In this document: positions 6,556-12,633 of the stretch, piece after piece | Position numbering within the stretch: position 1 is the first letter of the stretch | How the letters are laid out: every line of letters begins with the position of its first letter | Origin: Acidimicrobiales bacterium | GTDB lineage: Bacteria > Actinomycetota > Acidimicrobiia > Acidimicrobiales > RAAP-2 | Reading direction: 5' to 3' | Length of the DNA: 12,633 nt | Assembly (NCBI GenBank): GCA_017883105.1 | Contig: JADGOF010000029.1 | Span: 1-12,633, forward strand | Made by a program: the position numbers and the translations under genes | The notes under the pieces: model-generated | Databases searched by the model: none | Seen by the model: the letters and a program-made list of their open reading frames with translations, nothing else | What the model was told of the DNA's origin: nothing

Positions 6556-7764
6556 ATGAGTCCAGCGCACCACCCGGGGCCCCTGGCCGGCATCCGCGTC
6601 CTCGAGCTCGGCAACTTCATCGCCGGTCCCTTCGCCGGACAGCTCCTCGGTGACTACGGGGCCGAGGTAATCAAGGTGGAGAGCCCCGGTCGGGGCGATC
6701 CCATGCGGAACTGGGGGCTGACCCATGAGGGCCAGGGCCTGTGGTGGCCGGCCATTGCACGCAACAAGCGGTCCGTGGCCATCGACCTCCGCGCCGAGCC
6801 GGGGCGATCCCTCATCCACCGGCTCTCCCGTACGACTGACGTCGTCCTCGAGAACTTCCGGCCGGGCCGGCTCGACGAGTGGGGTATCGGCTACGACATG
6901 CTGCGGATCGACAACCCGGGGATCATCGTGGTGCATGTCTCGGGATTCGGCCAGACCGGGCCCCGATCGGGAGATGCCGGCTTCGGATCGATAGGTGAGG
7001 CGATGGGCGGAATCCGGGGGACCACCGGCGACCCCGACCGGCCGCCGGCCCGCTGCGGGATCAGCCTGGGGGATGCCCTGGCTGGCCTGTTCGCCGTGGT
7101 GGGCACCCTGGCCGCAGTCAACGAACGGCACCACAGTGGCTCGGGGCAGGAGGTGGATGTGGCCATCTACGAGGCGGTCGCAGCGCTGATGGAGTCCACG
7201 TTGGCCGACTACGACGTCGCCGGGGTGGTCCGGACCCGCACGGGAAGCGTGCTGCCCGGGGTGGCACCGGCCAACGCCTATCCGACCTCGGACGGATCCG
7301 ACGTGCTCATCGCCGGCAATGCCGACTCGGTGTTCGGGCGCCTCTGTCATGCCATGGGCCAACCCGAGCTGGCCCGGGACCGACGATTCGAAAGTCATGC
7401 AGCCCGCGGGCGCCACATGGCGGAGCTCGACCGACAGATCGCCCGGTGGACCTCCACCCAAGCCACCGGGGCACTCCTCGACGTGCTGTCGTCTGCCGGC
7501 GTGCCGGCCGGACGGGTCTACGACGCGGCCGATGTCATGGTCGACCCCCACTACCGCGCCCGTGACATGGTGATCCGGGCCAAGTCGAGGGCCGGGTACG
7601 AGGTGCCCATGACCGGGGTGGTTCCCAAATTCTCACGCACGCCCGGGGCGGTCACCGACGTCGGCCCACGACTGGGCGAGCACACCGAACAGGTCCTCCG
7701 TGACCTCGCCGGAGTCGACGCCGACGAATGGTCTGCCCTGGTCGAGACGGGCACGGTCGGGTGA
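6556..7764 (+). CDS. class III CoA-transferase (CaiB/BaiF family)
   Basis: Cytosolic CoA-transferase moving CoA between carboxylic acids, 402 aa, a normal length. It opens with the family pattern PLAGIRVLELGNFIAGPFAG, then GDYGAEVIKVESPGRGDPMR and AIDLRAEPGR, and has VVLENFRPGRLDEWG and IIVVHVSGFGQTGP. The catalytic aspartate should be D173 in SLGDALAG, aligned with D169 of formyl-CoA transferase; GQEVDVAIYEA follows near residue 198. ATG 6556 matches family N-termini; an upstream GTG at 6478 would run through the promoter. Its last four bases overlap the GntR gene start (GTGA). The family includes itaconate, mesaconate, bile-acid and succinyl-CoA:HMG transferases. With an HMG-CoA lyase encoded divergently next door, a transferase that activates HMG or a similar dicarboxylate is attractive, but this is inference. 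Confidence 0.92.
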   Translation: MSPAHHPGPLAGIRVLELGNFIAGPFAGQLLGDYGAEVIKVESPGRGDPMRNWGLTHEGQGLWWPAIARNKRSVAIDLRAEPGRSLIHRLSRTTDVVLENFRPGRLDEWGIGYDMLRIDNPGIIVVHVSGFGQTGPRSGDAGFGSIGEAMGGIRGTTGDPDRPPARCGISLGDALAGLFAVVGTLAAVNERHHSGSGQEVDVAIYEAVAALMESTLADYDVAGVVRTRTGSVLPGVAPANAYPTSDGSDVLIAGNADSVFGRLCHAMGQPELARDRRFESHAARGRHMAELDRQIARWTSTQATGALLDVLSSAGVPAGRVYDAADVMVDPHYRARDMVIRAKSRAGYEVPMTGVVPKFSRTPGAVTDVGPRLGEHTEQVLRDLAGVDADEWSALVETGTVG

Positions 7765-8480
7765 CCGACGGGCTCCGGGCATCCGACGACCACGCAAACC
7801 AGGGCAGCGCGGCACTGGCCTATGGGCGGATCCGAAGGGCAATCGTCGAAGGCCGCTACGCCCCCGGGACCCGGTTGGTCGAGCAGACGGTGAGCGAGGA
7901 GCTGGCCCTCTCCCGCACCCCGGTCCGGGAGGCCCTCCGGCGGCTGGAAGTCGAAGGCTTGGTGCTCTTCCGGCGCAACCGGGGAGCGATCGTGCGCAGT
8001 GCCGGTGCCGATGACATCCGCGATCTCTACGAGCTGCGGGCCCGACTCGAGTCCTACGCCGCCGAGCTGGCGGCGGAGCGGGGCACCCCCGGTGACGTGG
8101 GCGCAGTGACCGCGGCGGCACGGGAGTTCGACCGTGCCGTGGGCAACATCCCCTCGGACCGGCCCCCCAGCTCCGAGGTCGTGTGGGCGGTACACGAAGC
8201 CAACGGTGCGTTCCACGGGGCCATCGTGGTCGCGGCACGCCATGAACGCCTCCATCAGCTGTTGGTGCGGACGGTCGACGTTCCCCTGGTCTTCCAGGCG
8301 TTCCACCGTTTCGATGTGGCTGAAATGGCTCGCTCGGCGATGTTTCATCACATGATCGCCCGAGCAGTCGCCTCGGGCGAAGGAGCCCGGGCGGGACGAT
8401 TGATGGCAGAGCACGTTCTCCTCGGCAGGGACCGGCTACTTTCGGAAGGAGCGGAAGTCGGCCGGATCGGAGGCCCATGA
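7761..8480 (+). CDS. GntR-family transcriptional regulator, FadR/FCD type
   Basis: DNA-binding repressor or activator responding to an acid or acyl-CoA ligand, 239 aa. The N-terminal winged helix-turn-helix lies at about residues 20-80, including TVSEELALSRTPVREALRRL and the wing RRNRGAIV. The C-terminal FCD ligand domain spans about 84-225, with probable metal ligands N148 and H152 (NGAFH), H196/H197 (FHHMI) and H218 (AEH); asparagine replaces the more common aspartate at the first. I chose GTG 7761 because it overlaps the CoA-transferase stop as GTGA and keeps a normal short arm before the helix-turn-helix; the ribosome site is weak, suggesting coupled translation. Its likely operators are the two GATTGTRTGCAA boxes upstream of 6556, which would let it control both divergent operons and itself. 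The ligand is probably a pathway intermediate. Confidence 0.92.
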   Translation: MTDGLRASDDHANQGSAALAYGRIRRAIVEGRYAPGTRLVEQTVSEELALSRTPVREALRRLEVEGLVLFRRNRGAIVRSAGADDIRDLYELRARLESYAAELAAERGTPGDVGAVTAAAREFDRAVGNIPSDRPPSSEVVWAVHEANGAFHGAIVVAARHERLHQLLVRTVDVPLVFQAFHRFDVAEMARSAMFHHMIARAVASGEGARAGRLMAEHVLLGRDRLLSEGAEVGRIGGP

Positions 8481-8493
8481 TAAGGCGGAGCAG

Positions 8494-10272
8494 ATGAAGC
8501 GACGAATTACCACGTTGACCATCACCGTGGCGATGGTGGTGGCCGCCCTGTCAGCCGGCATCATCTCGTGGGGCAGGGCGGCGGCAGCCCTTGCACCTCG
8601 GGGGGTGGCCCTCCAACCGAGCACCGCTCCGGCCTTCAACGGGGACGCGCCCGATCCCGATGTGATCCTGGACGGCTCCACCTACTACGCGTTCACCACC
8701 GGGACCCGCCTCGGGAATCACATCCAGGCCCTCATCGACACCTCCGGCTCACCCCAATCGGGGTGGCGTTCCTACACCGGGCAACCCTTCGGATCCACGG
8801 CCCTGCCCGTGGTCCCCTCGTGGCAGCAGATCGACACCCAGACCTCCCCGGGCGTCATCCGCTGGGACGGCAAGTGGATCATGTACTACGACGCGGCCAT
8901 GTCGGGGCACGCCGGTGACACCGGTTTCAACTGCTTGTCGGTGGCCACTGTTGCCACCCTCAGCCCTACCAGCCCCGTCTTCGTCGACCGTTCCACGCGA
9001 CCGCTGCTCTGCCAGACCAGTCTCGGCGGGGCCATCGACCCAAGCCCCTTTGTCGATCCGGTCTCCGGGCACGCCTTTCTGGTCTGGAAGTCCAACGACG
9101 GCGGATCCGGCCAACCGGCACGGATCTGGGCCCAGCAGCTGAGCGGTGACGGTCTGTCCCTGGTGGGCGCTGCGAACCAGCTCCTCCTCCAAGACAGTCA
9201 CGATTTCCCATGGGAGACCACCGTGGAGAATCCTGACCTGATCAACGTCGCGGGGACCTACTTCCTCCTCTTCTCCACCGGGATCTGGGACACGTCGAGC
9301 TACTCCGAGACCATCACTGCTTGTGCCGGCCCTGTCGGGCCCTGTTTGCCGCCTTCACAGATCCTGTCGTCCTACGGGTCGGTATCGGGCCCAGGGGGCG
9401 GTTCCCTCTTTCAGGACGGGGCAGGCAACTGGTTCATCGCCTACGCCGCCTGGGCGAGTGGGTGCACCAGCTATTCGTGCGGCGGGGCCCGCCGTCTGTT
9501 CGTGGCGCAGGCCACGCTCACCCCGGCGGTGTTCCCCGGTCCGTTCACCGGCATCGCCTCGACTCCTTCCGGCAACGGCTACTGGCTGGTCAATGCGTGG
9601 GGATCCGTGTCGATCCACGGGGGCGCCCAGTGGTTCGGGTCGATGGCCGGTCAACCGCTCAACGCCCCCATCGAACACGCCGTCCCCACACCGGACGGCA
9701 AGGGGTACTGGCTGGTGGCCTCCGACGGCGGCATCTTCGCCTTCGGCGACGCCGGCTTCTATGGGTCGATGGGAAGTCACCCGCTCAATGCGCCCGTGGT
9801 CGACATGACGCCGACGGCGGACGGCAAGGGTTACTGGCTGGTCGGTGCCGACGGCGGGGTGTTCGCCTTCGGTGACGCGGTGTTCCACGGATCGATGGGC
9901 GGGGTGCACCTCAACAAGCCGGTGGTCGGCATCTCATCGGACACCGCCACCGGTGGGTACTGGGAGGTGGCCACCGACGGTGGCGTCTTCGCCTTCGGTG
10001 CACCGTTCTATGGATCCACCGGCGCACTCGCCCTCAACCAGCCGGTCAACGGCATGGCCGTTGCCCCGGACAGCCGGGGATACTGGTTCGTGGCCTCCGA
10101 CGGTGGCGTCTTCGCCTTTGGAGACGCGGTGTTCCACGGATCGATGGGCGGTGCGTCCCTCAATGCCCCGGTCGTGGGTATGGCTGCCGACCGGTCCACC
10201 GGCGGCTACTGGCTGGCCGGGTCGGACGGCGGCGTCTTCGCCTTCGCTGCCCCCTTCTACGGTTCCCACTGA
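8494..10272 (+). CDS. secreted GH43-like beta-propeller protein with six C-terminal GYW repeats
   Basis: Exported protein, 592 aa. A signal peptide occupies about residues 1-32 (MKRR, hydrophobic core 7-25, cleavage near GRAAA). Residues 45-345 resemble a glycoside hydrolase family 43 five-bladed propeller: D54 in APDPDV (catalytic base), D182 in IDPSPFVD (pKa modulator) and E245 in VENPDLI (acid), each at the start of a blade-like repeat; WDGKWIMYYD and GTYFLLFSTG are typical blade strands. Cysteine pairs 147/173, 277/284 and 324/329 suit an extracytoplasmic protein. Residues 347-592 are six GYW repeats of 41-42 aa. GGAG lies 5 bases before ATG 8494, 13 bases after the regulator stop. GH43 enzymes act on arabinan or xylan; activity here is unproven. 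The stop lies inside an 18-bp tandem repeat. Confidence 0.85.
   Translation: MKRRITTLTITVAMVVAALSAGIISWGRAAAALAPRGVALQPSTAPAFNGDAPDPDVILDGSTYYAFTTGTRLGNHIQALIDTSGSPQSGWRSYTGQPFGSTALPVVPSWQQIDTQTSPGVIRWDGKWIMYYDAAMSGHAGDTGFNCLSVATVATLSPTSPVFVDRSTRPLLCQTSLGGAIDPSPFVDPVSGHAFLVWKSNDGGSGQPARIWAQQLSGDGLSLVGAANQLLLQDSHDFPWETTVENPDLINVAGTYFLLFSTGIWDTSSYSETITACAGPVGPCLPPSQILSSYGSVSGPGGGSLFQDGAGNWFIAYAAWASGCTSYSCGGARRLFVAQATLTPAVFPGPFTGIASTPSGNGYWLVNAWGSVSIHGGAQWFGSMAGQPLNAPIEHAVPTPDGKGYWLVASDGGIFAFGDAGFYGSMGSHPLNAPVVDMTPTADGKGYWLVGADGGVFAFGDAVFHGSMGGVHLNKPVVGISSDTATGGYWEVATDGGVFAFGAPFYGSTGALALNQPVNGMAVAPDSRGYWFVASDGGVFAFGDAVFHGSMGGASLNAPVVGMAADRSTGGYWLAGSDGGVFAFAAPFYGSH
9532..10269 (+). repeat. six tandem 42-residue GYW repeats in the GH43-like protein
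   Basis: GYW motifs fall at residues 362, 404, 446, 488, 529 and 571 (nucleotides 9577, 9703, 9829, 9955, 10078, 10204), a period of 42 residues with one 41. The consensus is GYWLVASDGGVFAFGDA.F.GSMG followed by LN.PVVGMA. The first copy is the most diverged (NAWGSVSIHGG) and the last is cut short after APFYGSH. Confidence 0.92.
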
Positions 10273-10294
10273 AAAGACGGTTCCCACTGAAAAG
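10259..10294 (+). repeat. 18-bp perfect tandem duplication across a stop codon
   Basis: ACGGTTCCCACTGAAAAG occurs at 10259-10276 and again, directly adjoining, at 10277-10294. The TGA of the GH43-like gene is in the first copy, so the second is a 3' untranslated remnant encoding the same GSH-stop. Confidence 0.95.
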
Positions 10295-10298
10295 GTCG

Positions 10299-10330
10299 CA
10301 CCATCCGGAAGCTCCCGTTACCGGATGGTG
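10299..10330 (+). terminator. probable transcription terminator hairpin after the GH43-like gene
   Basis: CACCATCCGG and its exact complement CCGGATGGTG form a perfect 10-bp stem around a 12-base loop, 26 bases after the stop codon. No T-run follows, as is common in high-GC actinobacteria, so termination is likely but not certain; mRNA 3'-end protection is another possible role. Confidence 0.6.
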
Positions 10331-10668
10331 TAGCCGTAGGGGAAAGCGACCGATTCCGCACCGGTCGGGTTGGAAGACCCGAAGGTAGCCGGGCCGGCGT
10401 TATCGGTATGGTCCGATTCTCCTTCTACGACCACAGAGGGGGCTGTAGTGAACGCGGAACGTGATGATCAGGTATTTCTTCGCCCGAGTGCCTATCGGTT
10501 GCGGCAACCGGCACGTTAAATTGCTGTCTTCGACGGATGACGAATCTGTCGGAGTTTGTCAGGTGTCGTGAAGGGGCAATCGGGTCTGACGTCCTCGTGG
10601 ACTGGTTCCCGCGCCCCGTAAGTCATTGCTTGGGGCTGGGTTACGTACCCGATAGAGGGGAAACTGAC
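10331..10668 (+). promoter_or_regulatory. 338-base non-coding leader rich in inverted repeats
   Basis: No credible gene is seen here. Short complementary arms are frequent: CGACCG/CGGTCG at 10347-10352/10362-10367, TCGGGT/ACCCGA at 10365-10370/10377-10382 (mutually exclusive with the previous pair), CGGTTG/CAACCG at 10496-10501/10505-10510, and an 8-bp stem at 10531-10551. Closer to the gene, GCCCC (10613-10617) can pair with GGGGC either before it (10573-10577) or after it (10632-10636). A TTAAAT at 10516-10521 is a possible -10, giving an RNA leader of about 140 bases. GAGGGG at 10655-10660 is the ribosome site for the gene at 10669. It does not match the core of any riboswitch I know. Confidence 0.4.
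10531..10551 (+). other. 8-bp stem-loop in the leader of the Cys-hairpin protein gene
   Basis: CGACGGAT and ATCTGTCG pair over 8 positions (one G-T) around a five-base loop, GACGA. It lies about ten bases after the TTAAAT -10 candidate, so it would be at the very 5' end of the transcript, where it could stabilise the mRNA. Confidence 0.45.
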
Positions 10669-12534
10669 ATGAAGAAACCATCCGTAACGCGCAACGCATT
10701 CCGGAACACCGTGCGAGCAGTGCTGACTATCCCCATCGGGGCCGGCCTGGTACTGGCTCTCGCCGGCGCGGCCCCGTCCCACGTGGCCGGCGCAGCCCAG
10801 AACTCCGGCTCGGTGACCTACTCGGCCACGCTCCAATTCCCTTCGCCGCCGCCCTCCGCATTCGCCGGATCCTCCGGGGGCGACGGCTGGGCGGTGGCCC
10901 TGAGCAGCACGCAGGTGTTCAACGTCTTCCACCACACCTCTACGCTTCAAGTTGCCTGTCGCCAACGCTCCAGCGCCTCGACGTGTTGGAGCACCCCGTC
11001 CAAGACGATCACCGACGCTGGCGGTGGCAACTTCGCCACCTCGAACGCACCGGGGCTGTACCTCGACGCCAACTCGGGGCACATCTTCGTCTACGCCGTG
11101 CGCACCTCCGACGCCACTGCCGGCGTGGTCTGCATCGACACGACGAAGCCCGTTTCGGCCACCGGCAGGCAGCTCTTCTGCGGCTTCACCGTGCTGTCTG
11201 CCGTGGGTGACGCCCCCATCGGATCGTCCTACCCCTCCGATCCGGTCCAGGTGGGAACCAACTGGTACTCGTTCAACGAGGTAGTGGGAGCCGGGGGCGG
11301 ATCGAAGAACACACTCCTCTGCTTCAATCTCGTCACCGACGGTGTCTGCAGCAGCCAACCCTTCGCCGTCAACTACGGGGGCGAGGCCATTAGCGTCGGC
11401 CAGTTCACCAATCCGATCGGTGCCGTGGGCACCGACATCTTCGTCCAGGTGGTCGGGGCGACCAACGAACTTGCCTGCTTCGACACCATCACCAAGGCGT
11501 CGTGTGCCGGCTCGTGGCCGGTATCGGTAGGTGGTGTGGCCGGGGCTCCGTTCCCGCTGCTGAACTCCACCGGCACGCCGGTCGGAGTGTGCCTACCCGT
11601 GACTGCCAATCCGTGTTACAGCCTGAGCGGGGCTCCGGCGGCCACTCCGCCCGGAATGGCGTCGGCGATCGGCTCGACCGTCAATAACTTCAACGGCCCC
11701 GCGCTCACCTTGGGTGCCCGGGTCTACGTCGCCAACTCCGGCACCACCCAGGTCGACTGCTACGACTACTCCACATCGTCCAAGTGCGGCAGTTTCCCCA
11801 AGTCGTTCTCGAACCTGGGTCTGCTGTATACGGTCAATCCCGATCCCCAACGTCCGAACTGCATCTGGGTCAACTCAGACCACGGCGCCGCGCAGATCCA
11901 GAACTTCGATGCGACAACCGGGGGAGCCTGCCAACAGGGCGCGATCTCCGTCTTCGCCAAGAAGTTCGTGGCCCCGTTCAATCAGTGCATCCCGACCAAC
12001 TACACCTCGTTGCAGGTCACCGCACCCAGCCGGAGCACCTACGCCTCGGGCACAGTGCAGTTCGTGGACTCGTCCGGCAATCCACTTCCGGGCACTCCTG
12101 TGCGCCCCCTGGATCAGAACGGATCGGTCAAGTTGACCTCGATGCACCTCACCACGAAGAACCCGCTGCCTGGGTTTGAGATCACGCTCAACGGCCAGAC
12201 CCCCTACTCATCCCACGTGAACGTGAAGCTGACCTGGGTCGGCGTGTACTCGCCCGCCTGTGCCCCAGGTGGGCAGAGTGCGTTCGACGGCAAAGGGTAC
12301 TGGCTGGTGGCCTCCGACGGGGGCATCTTCGCCTTCGGGAACGCCGGATTCTTTGGGTCGACCGGGGCGATCCGGCTCAACAGGCCGATCGTCGGGATGG
12401 CAGCCACCCCCACCGGCAAGGGGTACTGGCTGGTGGCCTCCGACGGGGGCATCTTCGCCTTCGGGGACGCCGGGTTCTTTGGCTCGACCGGGGCGATCGC
12501 TCTCAACAGGCCGATCGTCGGGATGGCTGGCTAA
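10669..12534 (+). CDS. secreted Cys-hairpin beta-propeller-like protein with two C-terminal GYW repeats
   Basis: Exported protein, 621 aa, not recognised as a named family. Signal peptide about residues 1-43 (MKKPSVTR, hydrophobic 18-34, cleavage near VAGA-AQ). Residues 48-435 hold repeated short hairpins of the form C-[FYI]-[DN]-x-C: C97/C106, C155/C171, C218/C227, C270/C279, C308/C316, C364/C373 and a degenerate NFDATTGGAC ending at C421. Seven units spaced roughly 40-60 residues suggest a seven-bladed propeller with a disulfide in each outer hairpin. Residues 440-530 look like a beta-sandwich (SLQVTAP, GTVQFVDSSG, VKLTWVGVYS). Residues 540-621 are two GYW repeats. ATG 10669 is chosen over the in-frame 10537 because GAGGGG precedes it and it directly begins a signal peptide. 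A cell-surface or extracellular binding role is likely; no catalytic motif was seen. Confidence 0.82.
   Translation: MKKPSVTRNAFRNTVRAVLTIPIGAGLVLALAGAAPSHVAGAAQNSGSVTYSATLQFPSPPPSAFAGSSGGDGWAVALSSTQVFNVFHHTSTLQVACRQRSSASTCWSTPSKTITDAGGGNFATSNAPGLYLDANSGHIFVYAVRTSDATAGVVCIDTTKPVSATGRQLFCGFTVLSAVGDAPIGSSYPSDPVQVGTNWYSFNEVVGAGGGSKNTLLCFNLVTDGVCSSQPFAVNYGGEAISVGQFTNPIGAVGTDIFVQVVGATNELACFDTITKASCAGSWPVSVGGVAGAPFPLLNSTGTPVGVCLPVTANPCYSLSGAPAATPPGMASAIGSTVNNFNGPALTLGARVYVANSGTTQVDCYDYSTSSKCGSFPKSFSNLGLLYTVNPDPQRPNCIWVNSDHGAAQIQNFDATTGGACQQGAISVFAKKFVAPFNQCIPTNYTSLQVTAPSRSTYASGTVQFVDSSGNPLPGTPVRPLDQNGSVKLTSMHLTTKNPLPGFEITLNGQTPYSSHVNVKLTWVGVYSPACAPGGQSAFDGKGYWLVASDGGIFAFGNAGFFGSTGAIRLNRPIVGMAATPTGKGYWLVASDGGIFAFGDAGFFGSTGAIALNRPIVGMAG
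12286..12534 (+). repeat. two near-identical 126-bp GYW repeats
   Basis: GYW occurs at residues 543 and 585, an exact 126-base period. The copies share a 45-base identical stretch (12295-12339 and 12421-12465) and end in the same LNRPIVGMA, with the stop codon two codons later. The second copy also shares 33 identical bases with the neighbouring GH43-like gene (12414-12446 and 9696-9728). Confidence 0.92.
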
Positions 12535-12563
12535 CCTCAATACCGTTCAGTTAGGGTGACCGG

Positions 12564-12633
12564 ATGGTCGCCATGGGTGGGCCGGTTGGTTGGATCCAGT
12601 CTGCGTGCCATGAGCGTTTGACATGCCACTTGG
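12564..12633 (+). CDS. possible start of another gene, cut by the window edge
   Basis: An ATG at 12564 is followed by 23 open codons to the edge (MVAMGGPVGWIQSACHERL...). TAGGGT at 12552-12557 lies six bases before it, the same spacing as the leaderless start at 6556. There is no ribosome site and no recognisable protein, so this is a weak call; the 99 bases after 12534 otherwise show nothing. Confidence 0.15.
   Translation, partial: MVAMGGPVGWIQSACHERLTCHL

Noticed and set aside
9355..9909. 184-codon open frame on the minus strand, and similar ones opposite 12204-12540
   Set aside because: These are antisense images of the GYW repeats: long only because the codons are GC-rich and periodic, with no ribosome sites or family motifs.
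10331..10400. Resemblance of GGTAGCCGGG and nearby stems to the 3' part of a c-di-GMP-I riboswitch
   Set aside because: The conserved GCAAA and GACGCAAAGCC core segments are missing, and the visible arms do not give the two-helix layout.
10401..10411. TATCGGTATGG, also present on the minus strand at 781-771 just before nhaA, as a shared promoter element
   Set aside because: An 11-base match between two places in 12.6 kb with no -35 partner at either is not strong enough to call.

Overview
The window looks like chromosomal DNA from a high-GC actinobacterium. The best guess is the class Acidimicrobiia. The clues are uniformly GC-rich codon use, many GTG starts, a likely leaderless promoter (TACAAT six bases before an ATG), an F420-type LLM oxidoreductase, and two secreted proteins ending in 42-residue 'GYWLVASDGG.FAFGDA' repeats. 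I associate those repeats from memory with Acidimicrobiia and related actinobacteria. No rRNA, tRNA, transposase, phage gene or CRISPR array was seen.

Left part, minus strand (6404 down to 1): a compact run of seven genes, probably one operon. In transcription order they are a VOC/glyoxalase-like protein, a carboxymuconolactone decarboxylase/AhpD-like protein, an HMG-CoA lyase-family enzyme, an aminoglycoside-phosphotransferase-like kinase, a broken DUF7064/DUF7065-type gene, a hotdog acyl-CoA thioesterase and an LLM F420-dependent oxidoreductase. Gaps run from a 4-base overlap to 20 bases. After a further 55 bases comes the Na+/H+ antiporter gene nhaA, cut by the window edge. The DUF7064-type gene carries an in-frame stop at codon 18 and a one-base frameshift about 105 codons later, so it is a pseudogene or the assembly has errors there.

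Middle, plus strand (6556-8480): a class III (CaiB/BaiF) CoA-transferase overlaps a FadR-type GntR regulator by 4 bases. The 151-base divergent region before them holds two matching GATTGTRTGCAA sites in opposite orientation. Their centres are 63 bases apart, and one covers the apparent -10 box of the CoA-transferase promoter. The simplest reading is a GntR-controlled catabolic island: the transferase makes an acyl-CoA thioester, the lyase cleaves an HMG-CoA-like intermediate, and the thioesterase, LLM and VOC proteins do side or upstream steps. The substrate cannot be told from sequence.

Right part, plus strand (8494-12534): two exported proteins. The first has a signal peptide, a GH43-like five-bladed propeller with all three acidic catalytic positions, and six GYW repeats. 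The second has a signal peptide, a domain of about 350 residues with seven cysteine-hairpin repeats (probably a seven-bladed propeller), a probable beta-sandwich and two nearly identical GYW repeats. Between them lie a perfect 10-bp hairpin, an 18-bp tandem duplication spanning a stop codon, and a roughly 340-base leader with several inverted repeats. The last 99 bases hold no confident gene.
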